Notes: a model not told the origin generated them from the letters alone. Numbered from the stretch's first letter, positions 9,377 to 18,475 are shown. The stretch: 64,000 nt of DNA from Primorskyibacter flagellatus (GCF_900176485.1 NZ_FWYD01000015.1:1-64000); one strand, 5' to 3'. A program made the numbers and translations.

Positions 9377-10798
9377 ATGGTAAAGAACATCTGCATATTC
9401 TCGGACGGAACCGGCCAGATGGGTGGCGCCAGGCCAGACCAACGGCTGTCGAATGTTTACAAGATGTATCGAGCCATGCGTCCCGGCCCAGATTCACCAA
9501 TTAGCCCTAAGGACCAAGTGGCTTTTTACGACCCGGGCTTGGGAACAGGAGAACGCGGTGGGTTTTTCGGTCGGATCAAGCCCATCCTGGAAAGCGCCGT
9601 CGGAACTGGCATCGACCACAACATAATCGATTGCTACGAGCAGATCATCGCCCATTACGAGCCCGGCGACCGTGTGTTGCTGTTTGGGTTCTCGCGCGGG
9701 GCCTACACAGTAAGAGCACTTGCAAACGTTATGAACCTCTGCGGTGTCCCGACGCAGATGCCAGATGGTTCGCCGGTCCCGCGTTACGGCCCCGGATTGC
9801 GCAAGATCGCCAAGGACGCTGTAAAATTCGTGTATAATCACGGTGCTGGAAAACCGCGCGGACAAGATCCTTACTTCAAGAACCGTGAAGAACTCGGCAA
9901 GCGATTTCGCAAGAAGTATTCGAGCTTTCCGCTCGTAGGCGAAGAAAATCAGGGAAACGTTCAGCCAACATTCATCGGGGTCTTCGACACGGTGGCATCA
10001 CTGCGAACGGCAGTTGTCCGCACCTTGGTCTGGGGCGTCACGTTCGGGGTCGGGGCGGCTTTGGCCGCAGGCGTTGCACTCGGATGGTCTTGGCTTTTGG
10101 TTGTTCCGCTTGGCGTACTTCTAGTCGCGCTTCTTTGGCAGCTAGGTTCCCTGTTGCTCGACAACTTCAAGTATTTCTCGGACGATCCCGAGCGCAAACT
10201 GAAGCTCTGGCGCCCAACCGATTGGCCGCAGATTCTCAAGACGGGTCATTTCGCGGCTTGGAACAAGCGCAACTACGACAAGTGGCTGGATCCCGATGTC
10301 CAACACGCCCGTCACGCCATGGCGATCGACGAAGACCGTGCTGACTTTCCAAGGGTTGGATGGGCATCGAAGGCGGCCGCGATTGAGACCAAAGATCGAG
10401 AGCCGAAGTGGTTGAAGCAGGTCTGGTTCCCGGGCTGTCATAGCGACATCGGTGGAAGCTATCCTGAGGCAGAGTCCCGCCTGAGCGATATCGCCCTCGA
10501 TTGGATGGTCGACGAATTGAAAGACTGCGTGCCGTCGATCCAGATCAACGAGAACGTCTTGAACCGCGCCCCTGACCCTCTGGGTTTGCAGCACCGCGAA
10601 GACGCGATGGTAGCATTTGGCCCCCTCCGCATCCGCTGGAAGAAGGGAATTCGCGCAGTTGGCGACGACTTCCCGCTCCATCCTTCAGTCGAAGAGCGCA
10701 TGCGAGCCAAGGCCGTCGCCCAGTGTGGCGAGGTCAAACCCTACCGACCTGCCCAATTGAAAGAGCGACGCGACTTGAAATTCTACTACGACGAATAG
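9377..10798 (+). CDS. DUF2235 alpha/beta-hydrolase (Tle1-like phospholipase family)
   Basis: 473 aa. It opens with NICIFSDGTGQ, has the nucleophile elbow GFSRGAY (GxSxG, Ser about 106) and later WFPGCHSDIGGSY, all marks of DUF2235, which includes type VI secretion Tle1 lipases. Residues ~210-250 form one or two hydrophobic helices (VTFGVGAALAAGVALGW, LLVVPLGVLLVALLW), so it is probably membrane-attached. No VgrG, PAAR or immunity gene is adjacent, so a secretion role is not supported. The ATG at 9377 has AGGGCG upstream. It converges with virD4 18 bp away. Confidence 0.8.
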   Translation: MVKNICIFSDGTGQMGGARPDQRLSNVYKMYRAMRPGPDSPISPKDQVAFYDPGLGTGERGGFFGRIKPILESAVGTGIDHNIIDCYEQIIAHYEPGDRVLLFGFSRGAYTVRALANVMNLCGVPTQMPDGSPVPRYGPGLRKIAKDAVKFVYNHGAGKPRGQDPYFKNREELGKRFRKKYSSFPLVGEENQGNVQPTFIGVFDTVASLRTAVVRTLVWGVTFGVGAALAAGVALGWSWLLVVPLGVLLVALLWQLGSLLLDNFKYFSDDPERKLKLWRPTDWPQILKTGHFAAWNKRNYDKWLDPDVQHARHAMAIDEDRADFPRVGWASKAAAIETKDREPKWLKQVWFPGCHSDIGGSYPEAESRLSDIALDWMVDELKDCVPSIQINENVLNRAPDPLGLQHREDAMVAFGPLRIRWKKGIRAVGDDFPLHPSVEERMRAKAVAQCGEVKPYRPAQLKERRDLKFYYDE

Positions 10799-10816
10799 GG
10801 GACTAGTCGACGGCGC

Positions 10817-12724
10817 TCACCCTCCCAACAATTCCTCGATGAAGTCCTCCTGCCGGTCGAGCGCCGCCTTCCAATCCTTCGGCACGGCGGCTTCCCTTTC
10901 GAGCGTCTCGGGCTCGGGCTGCCCGCGTCCGGCCTCAATCGGCATCACGCTCATCGCGCGCGCTTCGCGCCGCTGCGATCGATCCCGGACAGGCGCACGT
11001 TCGGCTAGTTTCGCCTGGTCGTCTGCGCCGACCTCAAAGTCACCGCCCCAGGGCCCCACGCCCTGCACACTCGGCGGATAGGGGAACGGCTTGCCGTCCT
11101 GGCGGGCCAGCATGTCCTTGAAGAACGGATCGTCGTAATACTTGATCCGGCTAGCCTTGATAGGGTGCTGGGGCGAAGCGAGGATTATGACCTCGTCGGG
11201 ATCCATGAGGCGCGCTTCCGTCTCGGAAAGTAGCGGCCGCTCTTCCAGACGCGCCGAGGTCGAGGTCGCGCCAAGGAAGCCCTTGTTGCGACCGTACATC
11301 CGGGTCACCGCCTCGCGGGTGGTGCTGCCGACCGCGGCGGAGACCTCTTTCACCGTGCGCTGGTCCCGCGGGGTGATGTAGAGCTTCAGCCCTGCCCCGT
11401 TCTCGAGACTTTCACGGCCCTCGGGCCCGTAAATCCGATCAAGCGAAGCCAGCGACTGCGCGATCATCGCGACGCGGCCGCCATAGCTTGCCAGCGAATG
11501 GATCGCCCGCTCGAGATAGGGCATCGCCCCCATCTGCTGGAATTCGTCGATCATCATCATGACCGGCCAGGGCTCGTCCGGGCCGGGCTCGTTCAGCCGG
11601 ATCGAGGCGATGAGATCGGCGAACATCAGGCGCAAGAGCGGCGCCAGCGTCGCGATGTGATCCTCGGACACCGCGATGTAAAGCGACTGAGGGGTCTTCC
11701 GGAAGGTCGAGAAATCGAAGTCGCTCGCCTCGGTGGCCGAGCGCACCGCCGGGTTGTCCCATTGCTTGAGACCGGCCGTCATCAGCGCCTGAATGTTCGA
11801 GGTCAGCAGCCGCGACGAGGCTGAGGCCGCATTGGTCCAGAGCTCGCGCAGGATGTCTTCCTCGGCCTCGTCGGCATAGGTCTTGTACTGGGCGTTCTTG
11901 TATTCGCCCCCGGCGACGATCTTGTTCACCTCGCCGAGGTTCGGCGTGCCGCGTTGGATCGCCAGCAGACAGGCCGCAACGAAGATCGACTTGCCGGCCT
12001 CGGAAAAGGTGTCGAGCGTCTTGTTGTCCTTGTCGAGGAAGAGGTCTGCCAGGATCGAGACCTCGGTGAAGCGCTGCGCGAATGTCGGGGCCTTGGCAAT
12101 CCGCGCAAGCGGGTTGTACCGATGCGTGGCATTGGCCCAATCAAACGGGCTGAACCGATAGACCTCGTCGCCGTTGAGCGCCCGGAGCCGCGCGGTCTTC
12201 TCGAAGTTCTCGCCCTTCACGTCCAGCACCACAACCGAGCCCGCAAAGCTCAGAAGATTCGGGATCACGAAGCCAACCCCCTTACCGGCCCGGGTCGGCG
12301 CGACCATCATCACATGCGGGATGGTGGTCGAGGAGATGAACTCAGCTTTGGACGTCGGGGCTCCGAGCTTGCCACAGACAAAGCCCTTGCCAGGCGCTTG
12401 AAGCATGTCGTTCTTCTTCAGCTCCGCCTTGGTCTGCCAGTGGGCCGAGCCATAGTCGTCCCGCTCCTTCTTCCAGGTCCAGGCAAGCGCCAGGGCGCCG
12501 AGGCCAATCGCCCCGAAGCCTACGGCGCCAAACCCCACCTTGAACGCTTCGGGATGCGCCGCTCGGGTGCCCGCGCTGGCTTTCCAGAGCGCCAGCATGT
12601 CAAAACTACCAAACCCGGTTTTCAGGGCCAGGGTCAGGTAGAAGGCGGCGACGATGGTGCCGATGACGGCGCCGCAGATCACCCCGAAGAGGAGCGCGGC
12701 CCAAAGGGGGAGTGTCTTGGTCAT
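10817..12724 (-). CDS. virD4: Type IV secretion coupling protein VirD4/TraG
   Basis: About 635 aa. N-terminal transmembrane helices (LWAALLFGVICGAVIGTIVA and a second at ~55-80) are followed by a VirD4 ATPase with Walker A PTRAGKGVGFVIPNLL and Walker B PVMMMIDEFQQMG. It brings the relaxase-DNA complex to a conjugation channel. The ATG at 12724 has GGGGGAG at good spacing and lies 16 bp after the relaxase stop. No VirB genes are in the window, so the plasmid is either mobilisable only or has the channel elsewhere. Confidence 0.93.
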   Translation of the reverse strand: MTKTLPLWAALLFGVICGAVIGTIVAAFYLTLALKTGFGSFDMLALWKASAGTRAAHPEAFKVGFGAVGFGAIGLGALALAWTWKKERDDYGSAHWQTKAELKKNDMLQAPGKGFVCGKLGAPTSKAEFISSTTIPHVMMVAPTRAGKGVGFVIPNLLSFAGSVVVLDVKGENFEKTARLRALNGDEVYRFSPFDWANATHRYNPLARIAKAPTFAQRFTEVSILADLFLDKDNKTLDTFSEAGKSIFVAACLLAIQRGTPNLGEVNKIVAGGEYKNAQYKTYADEAEEDILRELWTNAASASSRLLTSNIQALMTAGLKQWDNPAVRSATEASDFDFSTFRKTPQSLYIAVSEDHIATLAPLLRLMFADLIASIRLNEPGPDEPWPVMMMIDEFQQMGAMPYLERAIHSLASYGGRVAMIAQSLASLDRIYGPEGRESLENGAGLKLYITPRDQRTVKEVSAAVGSTTREAVTRMYGRNKGFLGATSTSARLEERPLLSETEARLMDPDEVIILASPQHPIKASRIKYYDDPFFKDMLARQDGKPFPYPPSVQGVGPWGGDFEVGADDQAKLAERAPVRDRSQRREARAMSVMPIEAGRGQPEPETLEREAAVPKDWKAALDRQEDFIEELLGG

Positions 12725-12740
12725 GGTTGTCATCTCCCCC

Positions 12741-14681
12741 TTAGAATTCCATCTCGTCATCGAGACCACGATCTAGTGTTTTGTTTCGGGCAAGTTCACG
12801 CCCCATTTCCTGCGCCTCTTGCTGGCCGCGCATCCGCGCCACCTCCGTCGCCTTGTCCTGCTGCAACCCGGCGGCGCGGTCGGTGAAGACTTGGTCGCCG
12901 GTCTCCTCAAACGTCATCTCGAGGAATTCCTGCGTGACGGTGATCTGGTCGAGCTTGCTCGGAAGGGCCGCGTCCAGCACCTCGTAGTTGCCGCGGCGAA
13001 GTGCAGCCAAACCCTCCTCACCCAACTCCTTGAAGAGCTCGGATTGCAGGGTCCGCTCAACCACCTCTTCCTGTTCCTCGGTGAGCTTGCCGTCCCGAAG
13101 CATGTCGGCCAGGTCCTGCAGGTAGGGATTGGGCGTCCGGTCGTCTTCGTCGATGAGGGGCAGTGTCGCCTCCTCTTCGTCCGCGAGGGTTCGGCCGATC
13201 TCGACGCCCAGTTCCTTCGCCCGCTCCATCAGTGCGTCCATCACGCCGTCGACCTTTTCGAGCGCGGCATCGAGCTGGTCGTCACTCGCGGTCTCCACGC
13301 TGAGACCGTCCTTGGCCAGCACCGCGTTCATGTCGCGCTCGACCCAGTCTTGCGCCATGCCGTAGTTGCGCGTGCCGCCGGCAGTGATCCGGGCTACCAG
13401 CTCCTCGCTGTCCATGCCCACCTCCTCGGCGCGCTCGAGCACGTAGCGCAGCCCCTCGTCATTGCCGGATTGCAGCGCCGCAATCAGCACTTCGCTGCCC
13501 GCCCCCGGCGGATAGGGTTCTTCGAGCTGCTTTCCAAACCGTGCGCGCAGCTCCGGGTCAGGCACCATCTGCGAGAGGTCCGCGATGATCGGCGCGGCCT
13601 TGGCCTCGAAGGCGGCGCGCTCGGCCGGGTCCAATTCCTCGGCCTTGAGCCTCAGCGCCTCGATCGTGCGCTCGGAATAGTCGATCGCATCACCGACGGT
13701 CTTGATGTCCTTCATGTCTATCTCTCCTTCGGTGAAGTTCCAGGGCGTGCCGGAGCCGAGACCGTCTGCCATGCCGCGCACGGCGCGCGCCATGTGACGC
13801 TGGTCCATCCGGTCCAGCAGGTCGGCGAGGTACTTGTAGTCCTTGGCGAAGCCCACCACCTGCGCCTGCGCCATGGCGGATTCCTGGGCCGTCATGACGA
13901 TCTCGCGCGGAAGGCGGGCCTCTTCCTTGGCGCGGTAGATCTCCTCAATCCCGGCGGGCTTCTCGAAAATGCCGCGCTCGAGCCGGGTGGTGGCGTCGAG
14001 CGTCACGCCGTAGCCTTCAGCGATCTCGGCCTGCTTCTCGCGCATCAGCTGCGGCGACATCACGCCCTCGGCCCAGCAAGAGAACCAGGTGCCGTTTTCG
14101 ACGCCGCGATTGTTCAGGATGATATGGGCATGCTTGTGCGCCCGGTCGTCATGGACCGCGAGGACATAGTCCCACTGATCGCCATATTCCCCGCTCTCGA
14201 AGAAATGCTCCGTCCAGTCCATGGCGATGTCGCACACCTGATCGACCGTCACGTCGGTCGGGAACGAGAGCAGCATGTGCGAGGTGAACCCGAGCTTGGT
14301 CGAGCCGCGCCAGGTCCCGGCCCAATCCTCGATGATGTCTTCTTTCTGCTCCTCAGAAAGCACCGCCGCATCGGTCAGCGCGTTGGTCATCGTCGAATAG
14401 GTGTATACCGCCTTGTCGTTGATGTAGGAAATCTGCGCCCCGAGGCTACACCTCGTCTTGCAGCCTCCTGCCCGGATCCGTTTGAACACCGCAGCCCGGC
14501 TCTGCCCTGAAGCCACTTTCAGCGCGTTGCGCGCCGACATGGATCCGACGCGCGAGAAACTTCGCCCCTGCCGACGCCCCGCCAGCCGCGCGTCGATCCG
14601 CGCCGCGGCCTGACCCCGGATACGCTCATCCTCCCAGAGCCGGCCCATGACCGAGGCATAGAGGGCGAGCGGATCAGCCAT
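12741..14681 (-). CDS. virD2: VirD2-type relaxase (MOBP-like)
   Basis: 646 aa. The relaxase metal-binding motif is VHDDRAHKHAHIILNNRG (HxDxxxHxHxH type, residues ~155-172), and an upstream tyrosine-rich region SYINDKAVYTYST fits the catalytic side. The C-terminal half is acidic and helical, as in other large VirD2 proteins. It would nick oriT, stay bound to the 5' end and be passed to VirD4. It overlaps the accessory gene's stop by 8 bases and precedes virD4, so the three form one operon. Confidence 0.9.
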   Translation of the reverse strand: MADPLALYASVMGRLWEDERIRGQAAARIDARLAGRRQGRSFSRVGSMSARNALKVASGQSRAAVFKRIRAGGCKTRCSLGAQISYINDKAVYTYSTMTNALTDAAVLSEEQKEDIIEDWAGTWRGSTKLGFTSHMLLSFPTDVTVDQVCDIAMDWTEHFFESGEYGDQWDYVLAVHDDRAHKHAHIILNNRGVENGTWFSCWAEGVMSPQLMREKQAEIAEGYGVTLDATTRLERGIFEKPAGIEEIYRAKEEARLPREIVMTAQESAMAQAQVVGFAKDYKYLADLLDRMDQRHMARAVRGMADGLGSGTPWNFTEGEIDMKDIKTVGDAIDYSERTIEALRLKAEELDPAERAAFEAKAAPIIADLSQMVPDPELRARFGKQLEEPYPPGAGSEVLIAALQSGNDEGLRYVLERAEEVGMDSEELVARITAGGTRNYGMAQDWVERDMNAVLAKDGLSVETASDDQLDAALEKVDGVMDALMERAKELGVEIGRTLADEEEATLPLIDEDDRTPNPYLQDLADMLRDGKLTEEQEEVVERTLQSELFKELGEEGLAALRRGNYEVLDAALPSKLDQITVTQEFLEMTFEETGDQVFTDRAAGLQQDKATEVARMRGQQEAQEMGRELARNKTLDRGLDDEMEF

Positions 14682-15294
14682 TCCTGACGAGCCTCAAACC
14701 TGTCACGGTCTCGCGCGGGGTGCCCTCCAGAACCGCGCCATCCGCCCCCTGCCCTTCTTCCCTTTGCGGCCACTCCTGATGACGCAGCGCTTGCGCCGCA
14801 TCCTTCATCCGGCCCATCTCACGGCTCATCGACTGCGCAAGATCGAGCAGTTCGATCAGCACTGCGCGATCCGCCGCCGAGACCTCCAGCCGACCGCGAT
14901 GGACCGCCTTGGCGAGCACCATGCCAGCGTCGCTCACATCCTTCGCCTGTCGCCATGCGGCGCAAAATTCGGCGACCAGATCACGGGGCACATCGAGGAA
15001 ACCGCACCGTCCGCGCAGCACCGCATTGAGCGCCTGTGACCGGTTGGAAAAACCCCGTTCGCGCCACTCGGCATCGAACGCTGCAAGCTCAGACTGACTA
15101 GCCCGGAAAGCCACTGTCTCGCTCGGATCGCGCGCTGCGATCCCCTCGCCCGCCTCCTCTTTCGCGAGCCGGTTCACGTGGCGCGGAGAGATACCGAACG
15201 CCGCCGCCAGCTCCTTCGCGCTCTCGCCCGCCGTGAAGCGCCGCGCCACTTCGATGCGCTCTTCAAGCTTCAGGTTTTTCGCTGGCCTCGGCAC
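14674..15294 (-). CDS. Relaxosome accessory DNA-binding protein (HTH plus MobC-like)
   Basis: About 206 aa from a GTG at 15294 with GGGAGA nine bases upstream. Residues upstream of this point in the longer frame look non-coding and overlap an inverted repeat. The N-terminus has a homeodomain-type HTH (EERIEVARRFTAGESAKELA, FGISPRHVNRLAKEE). The middle has a ribbon-helix-helix/MobC-like segment (VAFRASQSELAAFDAEWRER then GFSNRSQALNAVLRG). Position next to relaxase and oriT suggests it binds oriT and helps the relaxase; this role is inferred. Confidence 0.75.
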   Translation of the reverse strand: MPRPAKNLKLEERIEVARRFTAGESAKELAAAFGISPRHVNRLAKEEAGEGIAARDPSETVAFRASQSELAAFDAEWRERGFSNRSQALNAVLRGRCGFLDVPRDLVAEFCAAWRQAKDVSDAGMVLAKAVHRGRLEVSAADRAVLIELLDLAQSMSREMGRMKDAAQALRHQEWPQREEGQGADGAVLEGTPRETVTGLRLVRNG

Positions 15295-15339
15295 TAGGGC
15301 GTTCTCCCGCTGCCAGAAAAAGATTGCATGCGCAGACGC

Positions 15340-15530
15340 GCGCGAGGCAGCGATTGCTCGCAATCGCTTTCGCGTGCGGCGGAGCATTCAGCTTTGCGGG
15401 AAACGCCCATGACAGACCCCTCGGACAAAATGTGCAAACATTGGCCATATCCTGCCAACGTCTTCCTTCTCTCCTTTGCTTATACTTCAATACATCACAT
15501 TGCGCAATATAACGTTTTGCATGCTGTGTC
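15340..15530. other. oriT: Candidate oriT with VirD2/RP4-like nic region
   Basis: The plus strand at 15447-15457 reads ATATCCTGCCA. This contains the MOBP nic core YATCCTG^Y, and its reverse complement TGGCAGGATAT matches the core of Agrobacterium T-DNA borders. The predicted nick is between 15454 and 15455. The site is in the intergenic region just upstream of the accessory-relaxase-virD4 operon, with a perfect inverted repeat at 15349-15368 and a palindrome ATTGCGCAAT near 15500. The family match is known; function here is inferred. Confidence 0.6.
15349..15368. repeat. Perfect inverted repeat in oriT region
   Basis: AGCGATTG (15349-15356), loop CTCG, CAATCGCT (15361-15368). It lies 55 bp upstream of the accessory gene start and about 80 bp from the candidate nic site. 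It could be a binding site for the accessory protein or an oriT hairpin. Confidence 0.6.
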
Positions 15531-15782
15531 TTTTTGCTGGCAATAGGGTGCAGTCAAGACTGCTCCGCAGCGCGACATGGAACGCCGCCGTCCTCATCGA
15601 TGCGCGGCAATCTGGTCGAATTAATCTGCCTAAACTTGCGCTGGAGCAGCACGCGATGTCAGGCAAACCGAGCGCCCGAGCCGGTAACGGATCGGGCGCG
15701 AAGAACACGAAAACGGCCCGCGCGAGATAGCGCGGGTCCCACCATTCGAGGGCGTCACGAAGCTTCTGAGAGACGGTGTCAA

Positions 15783-15810
15783 ACCCCTGCGGATCAGTAG
15801 ACCCGCAGGG
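15783..15810 (-). terminator. Hairpin downstream of the 58-aa gene, possible terminator
   Basis: CCCCTGCGG (15783-15791) pairs with CCGCAGGGG (15802-15810). It lies just past the stop of the minus-strand gene at 15820-15996; only a short T-run follows on that strand. A second inverted repeat, CTGGGTC/GACCCAG (15814-15830), overlaps the stop codon. Confidence 0.45.
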
Positions 15811-15819
15811 GTGTCTGGG

Positions 15820-15996
15820 TCAGTGACCCAGTCCCTGAGAGCGCAGGTCGTCGTAGCGGCTGCGGGCGATCAGCGCCTCGGTCTCGAGGCTGTCGAGTGT
15901 CTCGGGATGGGCGTCTTCATCAAACGCGGCGAGGTAGGCATCAAAGGCCATGTCGGCTTGCAGTTCGGCGAGGTCGATGGATTGTTCGAGTGTCAT
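15820..15996 (-). CDS. Small acidic hypothetical protein, 58 aa
   Basis: Starts at an ATG with GGAAAGGATC upstream and reads MTLEQSIDLAELQADMAFDA, then YLAAFDEDAHPETLDSLETE, ending RYDDLRSQGLGH. It is helical, acidic and without a family I recognise. The good ribosome site and position between oriT and the DUF736 gene support it as a real plasmid gene. Function unknown. Confidence 0.55.
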   Translation of the reverse strand: MTLEQSIDLAELQADMAFDAYLAAFDEDAHPETLDSLETEALIARSRYDDLRSQGLGH

Positions 15997-16100
15997 GGTG
16001 TGATCCTTTCCGTTGATCGTCGTTGGACGGATCGTGGAAAAGACCGGGGGCATGAGAGCGGGCTGCACCCGGCACGGGGCGGAATGAAATGGAGCACGCC

Positions 16101-16167
16101 GGGGGCAGGTTTGTTGTGAGCGGTGCACCGCAGCGCTCAAGGCGCAGCCGTCCAGAAACCTGCCCCC
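16101..16167. repeat. Long inverted repeat upstream of the 58-aa gene
   Basis: GGGGGCAGGTTT (16101-16112) is perfectly complementary to AAACCTGCCCCC (16156-16167). The enclosed 43 bases contain a second weaker inverted repeat around GAGCG/CGCTC. It lies about 105-170 bp upstream of the 58-aa gene start. Confidence 0.6.
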
Positions 16168-16630
16168 AGCGTTGCCGGCCGCTCGACCCCGGGCTAGCGA
16201 TCTGAGAGGCCAACAGGTCGACGGAAAGGCGCGCGACGGTGGCCCTGACGTGAGACGTCGCCCCCCGGACGCATGACGTTGATCTGCGGTTTACACCCTC
16301 GCGGCAAAGGGTGAGTTCGGCACCCTGGCAGCCTCGCCAACACGACCCAAGCGCGGGTTGCTCGACTGAGAGAAGGGGTGCGCTTACCTCGCACAGTGGG
16401 CTCCCATTTTTCCCCTGCTGACTTTCGGCTCACCCTCGGGTTCGCGCGATCCACTCTGTCCCTCAACAGAACGATCAAAGCTGCTTCTGCGATCGATCCA
16501 GTCAGACTATCCGCCTCGGTGTCAGCGTCCGAAATATGCCGCATCCTTCTGACACGGGTTTCGGACCCGAACCGCTGCCATTCCTCATAACGAGAAATAG
16601 CCAGACCGCCGGAGCGGTCTGGCCCTTGGC
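16168..16630. other. Non-coding region between the 58-aa gene leader and DUF736
   Basis: About 460 bp. A long frame antisense and parallel to DUF736 crosses this stretch but has no family features. I see no gene here. Confidence 0.4.
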
Positions 16631-16969
16631 TTAGGCGGCGTCTTTCGGGCCCCAGGGGATGACGGCCTGCAGGGACAGATCGTCCTGGTTCGCGGCCTTG
16701 CCGAGGTTGGCGTTGAAGCCGTGGTCGCGGATGGTCAGCGTGTAGTAGTCGGCACCGGTCTCCTTGTTCTGCTTCTTCCAGATGCCGCCGCACTCGACCA
16801 GCTTGCCGCGCGGGGAGCGGCCGAGGACGCGGTGCGTGGGGGCCATCGGGTTCGTGCTCGCGACGGGCTCGACCGTGATGTCGAGGTCGAAGGTCAGGGT
16901 CGAGATGGAGCCTGTGCCCTTGGCGGTCTCGATGTCGGCGCTGGTGAATTTGATGCAGTTCGTGGTCAT
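16631..16969 (-). CDS. DUF736 family protein
   Basis: About 112 aa. GSISTLTFDLDITVEPV, HRVLGRSPRGKLVECGGIWK and DYYTLTIRDHGFNANLGKAA are typical of DUF736, a small beta-rich protein found on alphaproteobacterial plasmids and ICEs near transfer genes. Its biochemical role is not known. The ATG at 16969 follows AAGGAGAAGAG. Its upstream region holds a structured motif shared with the DUF2493 gene. Confidence 0.85.
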   Translation of the reverse strand: MTTNCIKFTSADIETAKGTGSISTLTFDLDITVEPVASTNPMAPTHRVLGRSPRGKLVECGGIWKKQNKETGADYYTLTIRDHGFNANLGKAANQDDLSLQAVIPWGPKDAA

Positions 16970-17065
16970 TGCTCTTCTCCTTGTTTGCGTTGCAATGATG
17001 GTCACCTTGCAGCTGGCCAAGGCCCGGGCACACCGAAGGCGAAGCGTAGCGGAGAGGGGCAGGTG

Positions 17066-17119
17066 CCGGTCTTTTTGCTCCGCGAGGAATGACCCGCAGG
17101 GTCAGGGGAAAAAGATCGG
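17066..17119. other. Structured element, copy 1 (upstream of DUF736)
   Basis: On the plus strand CCGGTCTTTTT (17066-17076) pairs with AAAAAGATCGG (17109-17119). Inside are TCC-GCGA-GGA (17079-17088), a GNRA-capped mini-hairpin, and GACCC-GCA-GGGTC (17091-17103), followed by AGGGG. The same architecture with different stem sequences occurs at 39331-39394. It is 97-150 bases upstream of DUF736 (minus strand) and about 330 bases upstream of the SIR2 gene (plus strand). Confidence 0.45.
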
Positions 17120-17449
17120 CGGCAACCTTTGTGGACGGGACGACAGCTGCGACCAGCATGTCATGCAACTCAGACAAAGGGAGAAGTGCGTTGGCCGCTA
17201 AGGAAGGATGGTGAACAGCCGTCAAAGATGCCAGAGGGCGCATGTTGATGCATGGATCATAGCTGGAGCAGGCATTTTCGGATCCATGTCACTTGCCAGA
17301 TTCCCGACGCACCCACCTTGCGACGACAGCGAAAACTTGCTGTGACAAAGAAGTGCTACCGGGGGTATCGTAAGAGCGAAATTTTGGACCAAATCGTTTT
17401 CGGGCACAGACAAACTAAGCCGAAGTACAAGAAGTGAGGCAAAATAGCT
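17120..17449. other. Intergenic region between DUF736 leader and SIR2-HerA
   Basis: About 330 bp without a supported gene. It must contain the SIR2-HerA promoter. AT content rises towards 17340-17450, unlike the GC-rich mobilisation genes, which marks the start of the defence island. Confidence 0.4.
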
Positions 17450-18475
17450 TTGGAACTAGAAGAACTCGCAAAGCAGTGCCAAAACTGTGCACAGCATAGC
17501 CCAGTGATAGTCTTGGGCAGCGGGGCCTCGATACCGCATGGCATTCGTGGCATGGGGGATTTGGCCGTTTGGCTCCGCGATAATGTACAGGCCGACGATG
17601 GACCGGAAGTCGATGCCTGGACACTTGTTAGAACAGCCTTGGCCGCTGGAGATCATTTAGAAGCAGCACTAGAAAACAAGCCTCTACCCGACTCCTTGGT
17701 TGTCAAGATTGTCCGAAGTACCTGGGACTTCATCGCTCAGGGCGATTATAGCCTGCTCAAATCAGCTATAAAGACCGAGACCATTTTTCCGCTCCGCACC
17801 CTATTCACAGGTTTATTCCGAAGTACAAACCGCAATATCCATGTCGTAACAACAAACTACGACCGCGTTGCAGAGTATGCAGCCGATTCAGGCGGCTACA
17901 TCCACAACACGGGTTTCCTTCCGGGCTATCTGCGACGGGCCGATGGGGCGGAGAATCTGATTTTCAAACAAGGGGCCAATTTGGCGCGGACGGTCACAGT
18001 CTGGAAAGTCCACGGGTCTCTTGATTGGTTTTCAGACCCGCATGGGGGTGTGATGTCGCTACCGATGACGAGCGAGTTGCCCGATGGTTTGGTTCCGTTG
18101 ATCGTCACGCCAGGTGTAAGCAAATATCAGCGGACGCACGACGAGCCCTTTCGGAGCGCGATACAGGGCGCCGATCGTGTGTTGAGTGCCGCGACCGCAT
18201 TCATTTGCATAGGATACGGGTTCCGCGACGGCCATATCCATCCGAAGCTGATGACGCGTTGTCGTGTGCATGACGTTCCCATCCTTGTCGCAGCGCGCAC
18301 CTTAACGCCCGAAGCCAAGGATTTTCTCAAGAACAACGCCGGGCGTCACTACCTCGCGCTCGAGAACCACGATGAGGGGACGATGGTTTACAACCGTGAC
18401 AGCCCAGACGGTATTGTTGTTACCGGGGGCAAATATTGGGAGTTGCCTGCATTGAACGAATTGATTGGGTTTTAG
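17450..18475 (+). CDS. SIR2-family NADase of a SIR2-HerA defence system
   Basis: 341 aa from a TTG start. It has SIR2 Rossmann features: VIVLGSGASIPHG near the N-terminus, VVTTNYDRVAEYA with the catalytic-region asparagine, KVHGSLDW with the expected catalytic histidine, and IGYGFRDGHIHP towards the end. In SIR2-HerA systems this subunit degrades NAD+ on phage infection and assembles with the HerA hexamer. The HerA gene starts 9 bases after its stop. Pairing with HerA makes the assignment firm; the activating trigger is not visible. Confidence 0.88.
   Translation: MELEELAKQCQNCAQHSPVIVLGSGASIPHGIRGMGDLAVWLRDNVQADDGPEVDAWTLVRTALAAGDHLEAALENKPLPDSLVVKIVRSTWDFIAQGDYSLLKSAIKTETIFPLRTLFTGLFRSTNRNIHVVTTNYDRVAEYAADSGGYIHNTGFLPGYLRRADGAENLIFKQGANLARTVTVWKVHGSLDWFSDPHGGVMSLPMTSELPDGLVPLIVTPGVSKYQRTHDEPFRSAIQGADRVLSAATAFICIGYGFRDGHIHPKLMTRCRVHDVPILVAARTLTPEAKDFLKNNAGRHYLALENHDEGTMVYNRDSPDGIVVTGGKYWELPALNELIGF

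Noticed and set aside
12819-14510. Plus-strand open frame of about 560 codons opposite the relaxase
   Set aside because: Antisense shadow of virD2, which has an intact HxH motif; no family features on this strand.
16194-17243. Minus-strand frame of about 350 codons over the DUF736 gene
   Set aside because: It overlaps DUF736 in another frame and is rich in Arg, His and Pro. DUF736 has the ribosome site and family motifs.
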